From Xanthobacteraceae bacterium (lineage in GTDB: Bacteria > Pseudomonadota > Alphaproteobacteria > Rhizobiales > Xanthobacteraceae): a stretch of 64,000 nucleotides of DNA. The stretch is taken from contig JANQIP010000139.1 in assembly GCA_028282095.1 (NCBI GenBank), positions 1 to 64,000 of the forward strand, in the 5' to 3' direction. A model generated the notes under the pieces. That model did not search any database. It had not been told where the DNA came from and was given only the letters and a program-made list of their open reading frames with translations. Numbering within the stretch: the first letter of the stretch is position 1; each line of letters opens with the position of its first letter. A program made the translations under genes and the position numbers. Positions 7,989 through 15,826 of this stretch are shown here, piece by piece.

Positions 7989-8762
7989 ATGCCTGTAAGA
8001 CAAGTCGATAACATACTAGCACTGTTGGAGTTTTTTGCCGAACGCCAACGGCCGGCGACGCTAGCCGACGTCGTTCAGCGTATGGGCTGGCCACGGTCTA
8101 GCGCCTTCAACATCCTGTCGACGCTGCTCGAACGTGGGTATCTCTACGAGCCGCAGGCGCGGAGCGGATTCTACCCGTCTCCCCGTTTGCTGCAGATGGC
8201 TCTCATCATCGCAGAAGGTGAACCGCTGCCTGGTCCGCTGGCGCGTGCGATGCACCGCGTGGCGGAGGAGACCGGCGAAACAGCCTTGGTCTCGGCTTCG
8301 AGCGGCCTTTACGCAGTCTATCTCGACGTCGTCGAGTCGAAGGCCGTCGTACGCTATGCGGCCCGCCCCGGCAGGCGGGTGCCGCTCCACGCCACGGCGT
8401 CGGGTCAGGCACTGCTTTCGCAGCTCTCCTCACGGGACCTCAGCGTGCTCCTGCGCAAGATGAGCTTCGAGCCGTTCGACATCAACACGCCGATGAGCAT
8501 CGACGAAGTGATGGCGAAAATCGACGAGGGCCGAAAAAGGGGCTGGTACCGCTCAGGCTCGACCTACTCCCCGGATGTCGGTGCCGCTGCGCTGCCCGTG
8601 GTCGAAGGCGACCGGGTGTTTGCGTTAGCGGCGGCAGGACCGCTCATCCGCGTCGAGAGCAAGGCGGAAGAACACGCTCTACTGCTCTATCGCGTGATCG
8701 ACGAGGAATTCGGAACCGGTCATAGTCGTCGGACCCTCAAGAACTTCAACGTCCTGCGCTGA
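7989..8762 (+). CDS. IclR family transcriptional regulator
   Basis: 257 residues. N-terminal winged helix-turn-helix (about residues 5-65: ILALLEFFAERQRPATLADVVQRMGWPRSSAFNILSTLLERGYL, shown here only to place it) followed by the IclR effector domain with ALVSASSGLYAVYLDVVESK and the RVPLHATASGQALL signature. Divergently transcribed from the catabolic operon, so it almost certainly controls that operon in response to the substrate or a CoA intermediate. Start ATG is the first in frame. Confidence 0.94.
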   Translation: MPVRQVDNILALLEFFAERQRPATLADVVQRMGWPRSSAFNILSTLLERGYLYEPQARSGFYPSPRLLQMALIIAEGEPLPGPLARAMHRVAEETGETALVSASSGLYAVYLDVVESKAVVRYAARPGRRVPLHATASGQALLSQLSSRDLSVLLRKMSFEPFDINTPMSIDEVMAKIDEGRKRGWYRSGSTYSPDVGAAALPVVEGDRVFALAAAGPLIRVESKAEEHALLLYRVIDEEFGTGHSRRTLKNFNVLR

Positions 8763-8860
8763 CCCGCCGGGCCGGATCCAGCAGCTTCAAGGCGCGGAAC
8801 GGTCTGCGTCCTATCCCCGCCGCCGCCACCCAAGCCACCTTTGCCACCTCCGCCGAAGCG

Positions 8861-9447
8861 CTACAACGCGGCGCTCAGGGCGAAGAAGCAAGACGCGTGT
8901 GAACAGGCGTCAGAATAGCAGGTCGAGCAGATGCCGACGTGGGACTTGATCCAATCGAACACAGCCTTCTTGCTGCTTTCGCACTCAATTCCAGGGCGAC
9001 CTTTCCGAAACGTGTCGCAACCCGGTCCAGAGGATCGAGCACGAACGTCTTGATTTGTAGAGCGTAGACTGTCGTTTGTTCTTGAAGAAACGTACGGAAG
9101 GTTTTTAGGTTTGTTAGGACATAGTTTCGTTCTTCCGGGGCATGTACTGCGTATCCGTTATCACCTTCCGCAGCCTCTATAACCACTTCGATCGTTTTCT
9201 CCGCCCGTCGGAGCGTTGGATCGTCGCGATCAACGGGGATGGGCTCCCATTCGCTCTGCTCAACCGCTTCGAAATCCTGTTCGCTGACGTTAAGTTCTTG
9301 GTATTCTTCGTTCACGTCGGAAAGTGCTTCCCTTAACCAATAAAACCCACGGTATTTCGCAAGTTTTAATGCGGGGTATAACTCGCGTGCTTCTCCGCGC
9401 AGCCGAGCGATATCCGTCGTGTTTCCAAGAGTTATCGCCGGGTCACA
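8861..9447 (-). pseudogene. Hypothetical protein gene broken at both ends
   Basis: A recognisable reading frame runs from a GTG at 9315 (MNEEYQELNVSEQDFEAVEQ), but coding-like sequence continues upstream in frame back to the brnA stop (ARLRGEARELYPALKLAKY, YRGFYWLREALSDV) with no start codon. At about 8985-8992 the frame appears to slip by one base: the annotated frame ends in low-complexity residues at 8875, whereas the other frame gives ESSKKAVFDWIKSHVGICS and a stop at 8861. Beyond that stop the same frame encodes a glycine-rich stretch. No family recognised. It is either a decayed gene or one hit by sequencing indels. Confidence 0.5.
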
Positions 9448-9777
9448 TCAAGCGGCAGGCGCGCGCTTCGAACCCCGGCGTGGTTGCTTACGGCGCCTTT
9501 CGACCCATTTCCGCAGCACCTCATCGATGCGCGTCTGCCAGCCAGGGCCGGTGGCTCGGAAATGCGTCAGCACCTGCGGCGACAGGCGGATGTGGGTGTG
9601 GACCTTGGCGTCCGCTTTCTTCGGCCGGCCGCGCGGGCGCGTGAGCGTGCCCTGCGCCGGACGCAGCACCTTGTCGCCGACTGCCAATTCAGCGCGATCG
9701 AACTGTTCTTCGGTCCACTCTGGCGCTTCGTCCGGGTCAACCCAAATGCGCTTGGAAACGCGCTTTTTCGCGGGCAT
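9448..9777 (-). CDS. brnA: BrnA-family antitoxin
   Basis: 109 residues. The C-terminal half has the BrnA ribbon-helix-helix-like signature: GRPKKADAKVHTHIRLSPQV then FRATGPGWQTRIDEVLRKW. BrnA neutralises BrnT, a ribonuclease toxin, and autoregulates the operon. It overlaps the 3' end of the brnT reading frame by about 40 bp, the usual brnT-brnA order. The antitoxin is intact while its toxin is interrupted, a state that costs the cell nothing. N-terminal basic stretch MPAKKRVSKRIW is normal for the family. Confidence 0.87.
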   Translation of the reverse strand: MPAKKRVSKRIWVDPDEAPEWTEEQFDRAELAVGDKVLRPAQGTLTRPRGRPKKADAKVHTHIRLSPQVLTHFRATGPGWQTRIDEVLRKWVERRRKQPRRGSKRAPAA

Positions 9778-10071
9778 TGCACTTCCTCATCGAGATCACG
9801 TGGCGATGCGTGCCGCGCTGGGTCCAGACCACCATGACCAGACGCCGACCGAGCAGTCCGTAGGTTTGCAATCTGGGCTCGCCGTAGTTCTGCCGGTCAT
9901 CCTCCAGTGTGAGGGTCGCTATTTTTCTTCGTTTTGTCGCATGATCTTGACCGAAAGGTCTGCAACTTTTCAGGATCATGCTCCAGCGAACACGGTCGTT
10001 GCATCCTCGAAATCCAATCCCCGCTCGGCCAACGTCTTTTCTCGTTTGGCGGGGTCATAAGTGATCCTCAA
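9737..10071 (-). pseudogene. brnT: BrnT-family ribonuclease toxin, split by a REP element
   Basis: Two fragments of one BrnT protein lie on the minus strand. The N-terminal part (10071 down to about 9976, TTG start likely) reads LRITYDPAKREKTLAERGLD and FEDATTVFAGA, then meets TGA. The C-terminal part (about 9919 to 9737) reads TLTLEDDRQNYGEPRLQTYG and VVWTQRGTHRHVISMRKCNA. Removing the 62 bases 9920-9981 restores VFAGATLTLEDDR exactly in frame. BrnT folds as one RelE-like domain, so neither half should be toxic. Confidence 0.85.
9920..9981. repeat. REP-like element inserted in the brnT coding region
   Basis: 62-bp insertion holding the REP hairpin (CCGAAAGGT ... ACTTTTCAGG, between GCATGATC and GATCATGC). 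It is bounded on both sides by GC, which makes the exact ends ambiguous by 2 bp and could be a target duplication. Because its length is not a multiple of three and it contains TGA, it terminates the toxin. Shows that this repeat family is, or was, mobile. Confidence 0.8.
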
Positions 10072-10207
10072 TGATTTTATATGCCCACGGAAAACATGCT
10101 TGTCGGAATTTCTGTGGTCAGGGAAATCCGCACCGGACGCACCGTGCCTCCGCGCTCTGGGGCGAGCAAACGCCGTCCGCCCGCGCCAGAACCTCCAGCC
10201 GCGATTC

Positions 10208-12649
10208 TCATGCAGCGTGTATGGCGGGCGTAGAACCTTGGGACTCTGAGTCCGCGCCCGCGCGATGCAGAATGCGTGCGGGCGCGCTTGCGAACTGTAG
10301 AACACCGGCATGCGCAAGGCGTTGCAGCATCTCCCAGGCAGGGCGATCAATCATCTCGACCGTTGGCGTGCCGGCCGGGCGCTCCGCCGCAAGGCGCGCT
10401 CCTTCCGCAGCGATTACGGCCGCGTCGACGTCGAGAACCATGAGCAGGCGGTCAGCCCGCATCTCCGCGTGAATAAACCGGGCACCATGGCGCGCACACA
10501 TGTCCTCAACCAGCGCCTCCTCCGGCGACAGCAACTTGATTTCGGCAGGTTTGGCCTGCCCCAGCATGGCCTGCATCCGCTCGATCAGGGCGGCGCGGCC
10601 GGACGGCATCTTGATTGCCGAGAAGTCCGCCGTCCCGTCGAGCACGCCGTCGGCAAGCGTCTGCTTATGAGCGAGCAGATGCAGGATCGAATGCTCGATC
10701 GAATCCTCGGTCACGAAATTGACTGCCGTCACGGCCCGCGTCTGCCCCTTGCGCCAAACGCGGCCGATGCGCTGTTCGAGCTTGGCCGGATTCCAGGGCA
10801 GGTCGAGATTGATAACGCAGCTCGCCATCTGGAGGTTGAGGCCGGTCGCGCCGGCGTCCGACGTCAAGAACAGCCGGCACGCCGGGTCCTGCCGGAAGCG
10901 GGCGATCTCGGCGCGGCGGCGCAATTGTGGCACGTTCCCGGTATGCCAGGCGCAGTCGACGCCCATCTCCGCCGCCAGTTCCCGCACCAGATCCAGCATC
11001 CTCACCCATTCGGAGAAGACGACGATCTTGCGCTCGCCGTCTTCCAGCAGTTCTTCCAGCACGCCTTCCAGCTCTTCCAGCTTGGGGCATACACGGCAGT
11101 CGGGGTCGAGAATGGCAGGCGTGTCGCAGATCATGCGCATGCAGGCGAGATATCGCTGAAGGCGGTCGAACTCGTCCTTGGTCAGTGGGCGGCGCTCGGC
11201 GATGGCGGCGAGCCGGCGCGCCAGATACTCGTACTCGGCGTAACGCTTCGCCTGCTCCTCCGCCATGGGCACGAAGAAGGTCTTGACCGTGCGGCCGGGG
11301 AGTTCCTTCTCGACGTCGCTCTTGCGCCGACGCAGCATGATTCCGGTCAGGCGGCGATGCATCGCATCGAGATTGCGGTAGCCGGCCGGGCGGCCGCGCG
11401 CGTCGAGTTGGTAGAAATCGCGGTTGAACCGGAACAGCGGCCCGAAGATTTCCGGGTCAAGATACTGAACGATTGAATAGGTCTCGTCGATGCGGTTCTC
11501 CAGCGGGGTGCCGGTAAGCACGAACGCGAAAGGCGATCGGAGCGATTTGACCTGCCGCGCCGTCTTGGTGTGCCAGTTCTTGATGCGCTGGGCCTCATCG
11601 AGGATCACGACGTCAGGCTTGAGAAGACGGTTGATGTCGTCGACGTCCCGCACCACCTGCTCGTAGTTGACCAGCGTGAAGAAGGCCGGCTCGGAATAGA
11701 GTCTGAGCCTTTCGGGACGCAGCCCGGCAATGAAGCGCACGCTGCGATCGGTGAAGCGCGCGATCTGGTCTTCCCATTCGGCCTTGACCGAAGTGGGCGA
11801 GACCACGAGCACGCGTTCGACGCCCTTGCGCCGCGCCAACAACTCACAGGCGGCGATGGCTTGCACGGTCTTGCCAAGACCCATCTCGTCGGCAAGCAGC
11901 GCGCGCTCGTGAAACGCAAGATGCGCCGCACCCGCTTTCTGATAGGGCAGGAGCGGCAGCTTGACGACATCCCATGAGGCGCGGCCCGCCTCCACGGCGG
12001 CGAGAAATTGCGTGCGCGACTTCTCGCGCCGGGCAAGTCGCGTCTCGCGCTCGAGCCAGGCGCCGAAATGGCGGGAAATGCGAACCGATTTGGGTGCCGA
12101 CGGCGCAGCGGCGAGAAGTGCCTTGATATTGGCCGGGTCGGTCTTCAATACGCCGTCGCGGTCGCAGAACGGACCAAGAAAAGCGCGCGCCTTCGCGTCC
12201 GGCTTCATCCGTGGCCACAGTATTGTTGGCGTCGGTGTTCCCGCGCGGCTGAGAAAAACCTCCACGCGCGCGGGTGTTGCGTCGGCCGCCTGCAAGCCGA
12301 GAGCGCCGCGCCTTGTTCGGAGCGCCGCCAAAACCCCTTCGACATGCTTGCAAGTGCCAAGGCCATTGACGCGATGATCGATGCAGCCGCAGGAATTGTT
12401 GCGGCCGGCGAGATCGCGGATCTCCACCTCATAGGCGCTGCCCGAATTCGAGCGCACACGGAACGTTCCGAACGCACCGTGTTCCGCTTCCAGCACCTCA
12501 ATGCCGGCCATTTCAGTGCGGCCACGCCAGCGCCGCAGATTCAGTTCGTCGTCGTCGCTGGTCTTCCAGCCGAGGACCGGCGGCTTCTCCAGCACCTTGC
12601 GGGCGCGGCGTTTGACTTGCTGCTTCTTGCTGGGTCTGGGTCGAGCCAT
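10208..12649 (-). CDS. SNF2-family helicase with N-terminal SWIM zinc finger
   Basis: 813 residues. Basic N-terminus, then a SWIM-type zinc finger (C87-x-C89 ... C100-x-H102), a Walker A motif ADEMGLGK at 253-260, DEAQ box at 351-354, and the helicase C-terminal lobe with TSDAGATGLNLQMASCVINL and the arginine-rich motif VI QRIGRVWRKGQ. SNF2 proteins translocate on DNA; bacterial SWIM-SNF2 proteins of this layout are widespread and mostly uncharacterised, some near defence loci. No methylase, nuclease or other DISARM-like partner adjoins it, so it appears to stand alone. About 1 kb of toxin-antitoxin debris lies downstream. Confidence 0.9.
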   Translation of the reverse strand: MARPRPSKKQQVKRRARKVLEKPPVLGWKTSDDDELNLRRWRGRTEMAGIEVLEAEHGAFGTFRVRSNSGSAYEVEIRDLAGRNNSCGCIDHRVNGLGTCKHVEGVLAALRTRRGALGLQAADATPARVEVFLSRAGTPTPTILWPRMKPDAKARAFLGPFCDRDGVLKTDPANIKALLAAAPSAPKSVRISRHFGAWLERETRLARREKSRTQFLAAVEAGRASWDVVKLPLLPYQKAGAAHLAFHERALLADEMGLGKTVQAIAACELLARRKGVERVLVVSPTSVKAEWEDQIARFTDRSVRFIAGLRPERLRLYSEPAFFTLVNYEQVVRDVDDINRLLKPDVVILDEAQRIKNWHTKTARQVKSLRSPFAFVLTGTPLENRIDETYSIVQYLDPEIFGPLFRFNRDFYQLDARGRPAGYRNLDAMHRRLTGIMLRRRKSDVEKELPGRTVKTFFVPMAEEQAKRYAEYEYLARRLAAIAERRPLTKDEFDRLQRYLACMRMICDTPAILDPDCRVCPKLEELEGVLEELLEDGERKIVVFSEWVRMLDLVRELAAEMGVDCAWHTGNVPQLRRRAEIARFRQDPACRLFLTSDAGATGLNLQMASCVINLDLPWNPAKLEQRIGRVWRKGQTRAVTAVNFVTEDSIEHSILHLLAHKQTLADGVLDGTADFSAIKMPSGRAALIERMQAMLGQAKPAEIKLLSPEEALVEDMCARHGARFIHAEMRADRLLMVLDVDAAVIAAEGARLAAERPAGTPTVEMIDRPAWEMLQRLAHAGVLQFASAPARILHRAGADSESQGSTPAIHAA

Positions 12650-13397
12650 GGCGAATGCATCGCGAATCGGTTGAGCGAAGCTGAATCATCGACTATTTCG
12701 CCGTCTCCAACCAGGGGCGTGATCCAACAAGCTGGGGAAGCGTTGGGGAATCCAAGCTTTGCGCAGGTCGATCGGCAGCCCCGCCGTGATGCGGCACCAG
12801 CCCGACGAGGCGGGCGAAAAAATCCCGATGCCTCATGTAATCACTGGTGCTTGTTCAATGTCGCGATCGGCGCACTTTCGGAATCGCCGATTGGGACGCC
12901 GCCGCACCGCACGGCAGAGAACCGGACCACCAGAAAGCAGCCCGAATACTGGTGGAGGGAGAGGAACTGAGACCCAACGCTCTCCTTGTACTGGACCGAA
13001 ATGCGTGGCCCAAAACTCGTAGTTGGCCGTCCGTTGACCGCCAAATCGGTGATTGGACCAAACCTAGTGTTTCCTTCTCTGACGGTCCAACCCCGGACCG
13101 TCAGAGAAGGAAACACTAGCTGACCCGTTGCTTTGTGATGCGGCACCAACACAATGAGACAAGCTCAAGCGTTGGTGCCGCATCACTAGTTGCCCTGGCG
13201 CGCGGTCCGTATTCATGCGTGTGCAGACATTCATGACCGATCTGCAACTCAAGGGGTCTTGACCTGAAACCGGACAAAGCGCCTGTCGTCGCCAGAGAAA
13301 ATTGGCCCATTACGGTGTCTCGGATGCCACGCGTTACACGCGACAAGCTCGCCAATCGACATCACGATGCAAGAGCCAGAGAGCAGGCGCAGTCACA
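12650..13397. other. Gene-free stretch with A/B repeat and gene debris
   Basis: No convincing gene. At 12787-12800 the first 14 bases of repeat B appear as a degenerate copy. At 12947-12990 there is a segment (ACTGGTGGAGGGAG, then CCAACGCTCTCC) that closely matches 22326-22372 (ACTGGCGGAGGGAG, then CCAACATTCTCC), so both may derive from one lost element. The rest, up to the amidohydrolase start, holds repeats A2 and B2. Confidence 0.5.
13064..13186. repeat. Composite palindromic repeat, A (13064-13119) plus B (13135-13186)
   Basis: Inverted orientation relative to the copy at 4061. Element A is here a nearly perfect palindrome: CTAGTGTTTCCTTCTCTGA paired with its complement TCAGAGAAGGAAACACTAG around an 18-nt centre. 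Element B begins GTGATGCGGCACCAACAC and ends GTTGGTGCCGCATCAC. Only 15 bp separate the two hairpins, as at the other two composite sites, so A and B seem to travel together. Confidence 0.9.
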
Positions 13398-14933
13398 ATG
13401 ACCAATCCAATCATCATTGAGGGCGGGTTTGTACTCCCTCGTCCGCGGGCGACGGACCTCATTAAGAACGCATCGATCGCAGTGGCAGGTCCGCTTGTTG
13501 CCGCCATCGGCAGTTTGCCTGAGCTGAGCCGGCGATGGCCGAATGCCGAAATCATCCGTTATCCTGATTGCCTGTTGGTGCCGGGATTGGTGAATGCGCA
13601 TCAGCATGGCCGAGGTCTCAGCCAGATCCAGCTCGGTTATCATGATGATTTCCTTGAACCGTGGATCGCGGGGCGGCGCGCCCGCGGCGCGCTCGACAGT
13701 CACATCGTGACGAAACTCGCAGCCGCAAGAATGATCGCCAATGGCGTCACCACCACAATCCATGCGAACTACAGCTATGGCACGGGCGATTACGAGCGCG
13801 AACTCCGCGGCCAGATCGCCGCCTATGATGCCGTTGGCATTCGCGCAACGCTTTGCGTCGGTGCCATGGATCGGGGCGGCACCGTCTATCCCCCGCACGA
13901 GGCCTGCTTTGTTGCCGGGCTCCCCGATGACTTAAAGAGCTGGGTGTCAAAGTCGCCCGCCGCCGCCTATGCCGGGGATGGTGCGGCGACGGTCGAACTC
14001 ATGCATCGGTTGCGGCGCGATTTTGCGTCCCATCCCCGAATCCGCTTTTGCTACGGACCGGCCGGGCCGCAATGGGTCTCGGACGATCTTTGGCGGCTCA
14101 TTGCCCGTGACGCACGCGATAATAGTATTGGCATTCATCTGCATGCGCTTGAGTCGCCGGCGCAGAAGGCCGCGGCTTCCGAGCTCTTTCCACATGGTAC
14201 CTTTACGCATCTGGACGATCTCGGGGTGATGACCCCGAGCACCGTAATCGCTCATGGGGTCTGGGTCGACGACGCGGATCTGGCAGTTCTCGCGCGCACC
14301 GGCGCGACCGTCGTCCGCAACCCGGGATGCAATATCCGTATGCGGAACGGCATTGCCCCGTTGGCACGCTATCTGCGCCGAGGCGTCAGGGTCGCAATCG
14401 GTACGGACAATTGTTCAATGAATGATGACGAGGACTTGCTTGCGGAGCTTCGCCTTGCCGGGCATCTTGCGCGCGAGCCTGATTGGAATGGGCCGCCGCC
14501 GCCCAGCATTGATGATCTGCTTGCCATGGCGACCGTCAACGGCGCCGCGGCCGCGCAGTTTGGCGACGAGATCGGCGTTTTGGAGCCGGGACTGCGCGCA
14601 GACATTGTCGCATTCTCATTGCATCGCACCGGGCATCCGTATCTTGATCCGGACATGCCGCTGCTGGAGGCATTTGTTGCCCGGGCACAAGGCTCCGACG
14701 TGCGGATGACCATGGTCGATGGCCGCGTGCTTTACCGCGATGGTCGATATTCGGATGTTTCGCTGGACGAATTGGAAGGACAAGCCGCGGCCGCGGCCGA
14801 GGCCGCGCGAGCGCCGCGCAATCTGGCCGATTCGGATCGAACACAAAGGTATCGCCAATATCTTTACGACCATTACCAGCAACTCACCGATAGGACTGCG
14901 GGCGCCCTCAACCAGAAAGCAGGACGGAATTGA
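13398..14933 (+). CDS. Metal-dependent amidohydrolase (ATZ/TRZ, cytosine-deaminase-like)
   Basis: 511 residues from ATG 13398 (MTNPIIIEGGFVLPRPRATD); the upstream in-frame extension has no ribosome binding site. Metal-binding set typical of amidohydrolase deaminases/hydrolases: HQH at 68-70 (NAHQHGRG), H247 and H249 (GIHLHALES, with E252), H286 (VIAHGVWVD) and D337 (IGTDNCSMND). Such enzymes remove an exocyclic amine or chlorine from, or open, a nitrogen heterocycle. First gene of a four-gene operon whose members are all C-N bond hydrolases or a PLP enzyme. Substrate unknown. The final stop TGA overlaps the next ATG (TGATG). Confidence 0.9.
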   Translation: MTNPIIIEGGFVLPRPRATDLIKNASIAVAGPLVAAIGSLPELSRRWPNAEIIRYPDCLLVPGLVNAHQHGRGLSQIQLGYHDDFLEPWIAGRRARGALDSHIVTKLAAARMIANGVTTTIHANYSYGTGDYERELRGQIAAYDAVGIRATLCVGAMDRGGTVYPPHEACFVAGLPDDLKSWVSKSPAAAYAGDGAATVELMHRLRRDFASHPRIRFCYGPAGPQWVSDDLWRLIARDARDNSIGIHLHALESPAQKAAASELFPHGTFTHLDDLGVMTPSTVIAHGVWVDDADLAVLARTGATVVRNPGCNIRMRNGIAPLARYLRRGVRVAIGTDNCSMNDDEDLLAELRLAGHLAREPDWNGPPPPSIDDLLAMATVNGAAAAQFGDEIGVLEPGLRADIVAFSLHRTGHPYLDPDMPLLEAFVARAQGSDVRMTMVDGRVLYRDGRYSDVSLDELEGQAAAAAEAARAPRNLADSDRTQRYRQYLYDHYQQLTDRTAGALNQKAGRN

Positions 14934-15826
14934 TGTCGACCGCTTCCAACCCTCGCGCCAAGTTCGTGATGTCGAGTGAGCATGCCAAACTCACGCCGCC
15001 CAACGGCAAGCCATTCATCGTCGTCGTGGTCGTCAATATTGAGTATTGGCCATACGATCAACTAACGCCGCGAAGCATTGTGATTCCGCCGCACGGCCGG
15101 ACACACGTGCCCGACCTGCCGAATTTCTGCTGGTCGGAATATGGCAATCGGTGCGGGATGCCGCGTCTGCTGGAGCTGTTCAGCGATTGCCAGATCCCCG
15201 TCAACGCCAGCATCAATGCCAATGTCCTCGATGTCTACCCCTCGCTTGCCAAAGCTGTCCTCGATGCCGGCTGGGAGTTTGTCGGCCACGGAATGCACCA
15301 GCGTGCGCTTGGCGCTGACAGCAATGAAAGCGAATTGATCAATATGGCTTTGGCGCGGCTTGAGGCCTTCACCGGCAAACGCCCGCGCGGCTGGATGAGC
15401 CCGGGCTGGTCCGAGACATTCGACACGCTCGATTATCTCAAGTCGCAGGGGATCGAATATGTCTTTCAATGGGTGATCGATGACATTCCGACGCGGCTGA
15501 CGACACGCTATGGGCCGATGGTTTCGCTACCCTACGGCCTCGATCTCAACGACAGCGTGGTCTATGCGATCGAAAAACACGCGTCGGCCGAAATGCGGCT
15601 ACGGATGTTTGAAACAATCAAGACGTTCGCGCGTGAGATCGACCGACACGGCCAGCCGCGTGTCCTGACCATTCCGCTTCATCCGCATCTATCGGGCGTG
15701 GCGCATCGCATCAATTTCGTGCGGGAGGTGATCGACACGCTCGGCGAGCGGCAGGATACGATCTTCATGAGTGGAAGCGAGGTTCTGGACTGGTACCGGT
15801 CTGTCTCGCCGGACGGTTCGAGTTGA
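14933..15826 (+). CDS. Polysaccharide-deacetylase-fold hydrolase, PuuE-like
   Basis: 297 residues. Start ATG 14933 overlaps the preceding TGA by one base, implying translational coupling. The NodB-type TFDDG motif is absent: the first strand reads FIVVVVVNIEYW, as in the PuuE (allantoinase-type) branch, and the histidine segment is EFVGHGMHQRAL. Later come RGWMSPGWSETFDTLDYL and TIPLHPHLSG. PuuE-branch members open cyclic ureides rather than deacetylate sugars. With an amidohydrolase before it and a carbamoylase-like M20 enzyme after it, a ring-opening role is likely. Cytosolic: no signal peptide. Confidence 0.85.
   Translation: MSTASNPRAKFVMSSEHAKLTPPNGKPFIVVVVVNIEYWPYDQLTPRSIVIPPHGRTHVPDLPNFCWSEYGNRCGMPRLLELFSDCQIPVNASINANVLDVYPSLAKAVLDAGWEFVGHGMHQRALGADSNESELINMALARLEAFTGKRPRGWMSPGWSETFDTLDYLKSQGIEYVFQWVIDDIPTRLTTRYGPMVSLPYGLDLNDSVVYAIEKHASAEMRLRMFETIKTFAREIDRHGQPRVLTIPLHPHLSGVAHRINFVREVIDTLGERQDTIFMSGSEVLDWYRSVSPDGSS

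Noticed and set aside
10310..11476. Long plus-strand ORF (388 codons) opposite the helicase
   Set aside because: Mirror of the SNF2 coding frame; composition typical of antisense GC-rich DNA.
10208..12649. DISARM or other known SNF2 defence system
   Set aside because: No methyltransferase, DUF1998, PLD nuclease or other partner next to the helicase.
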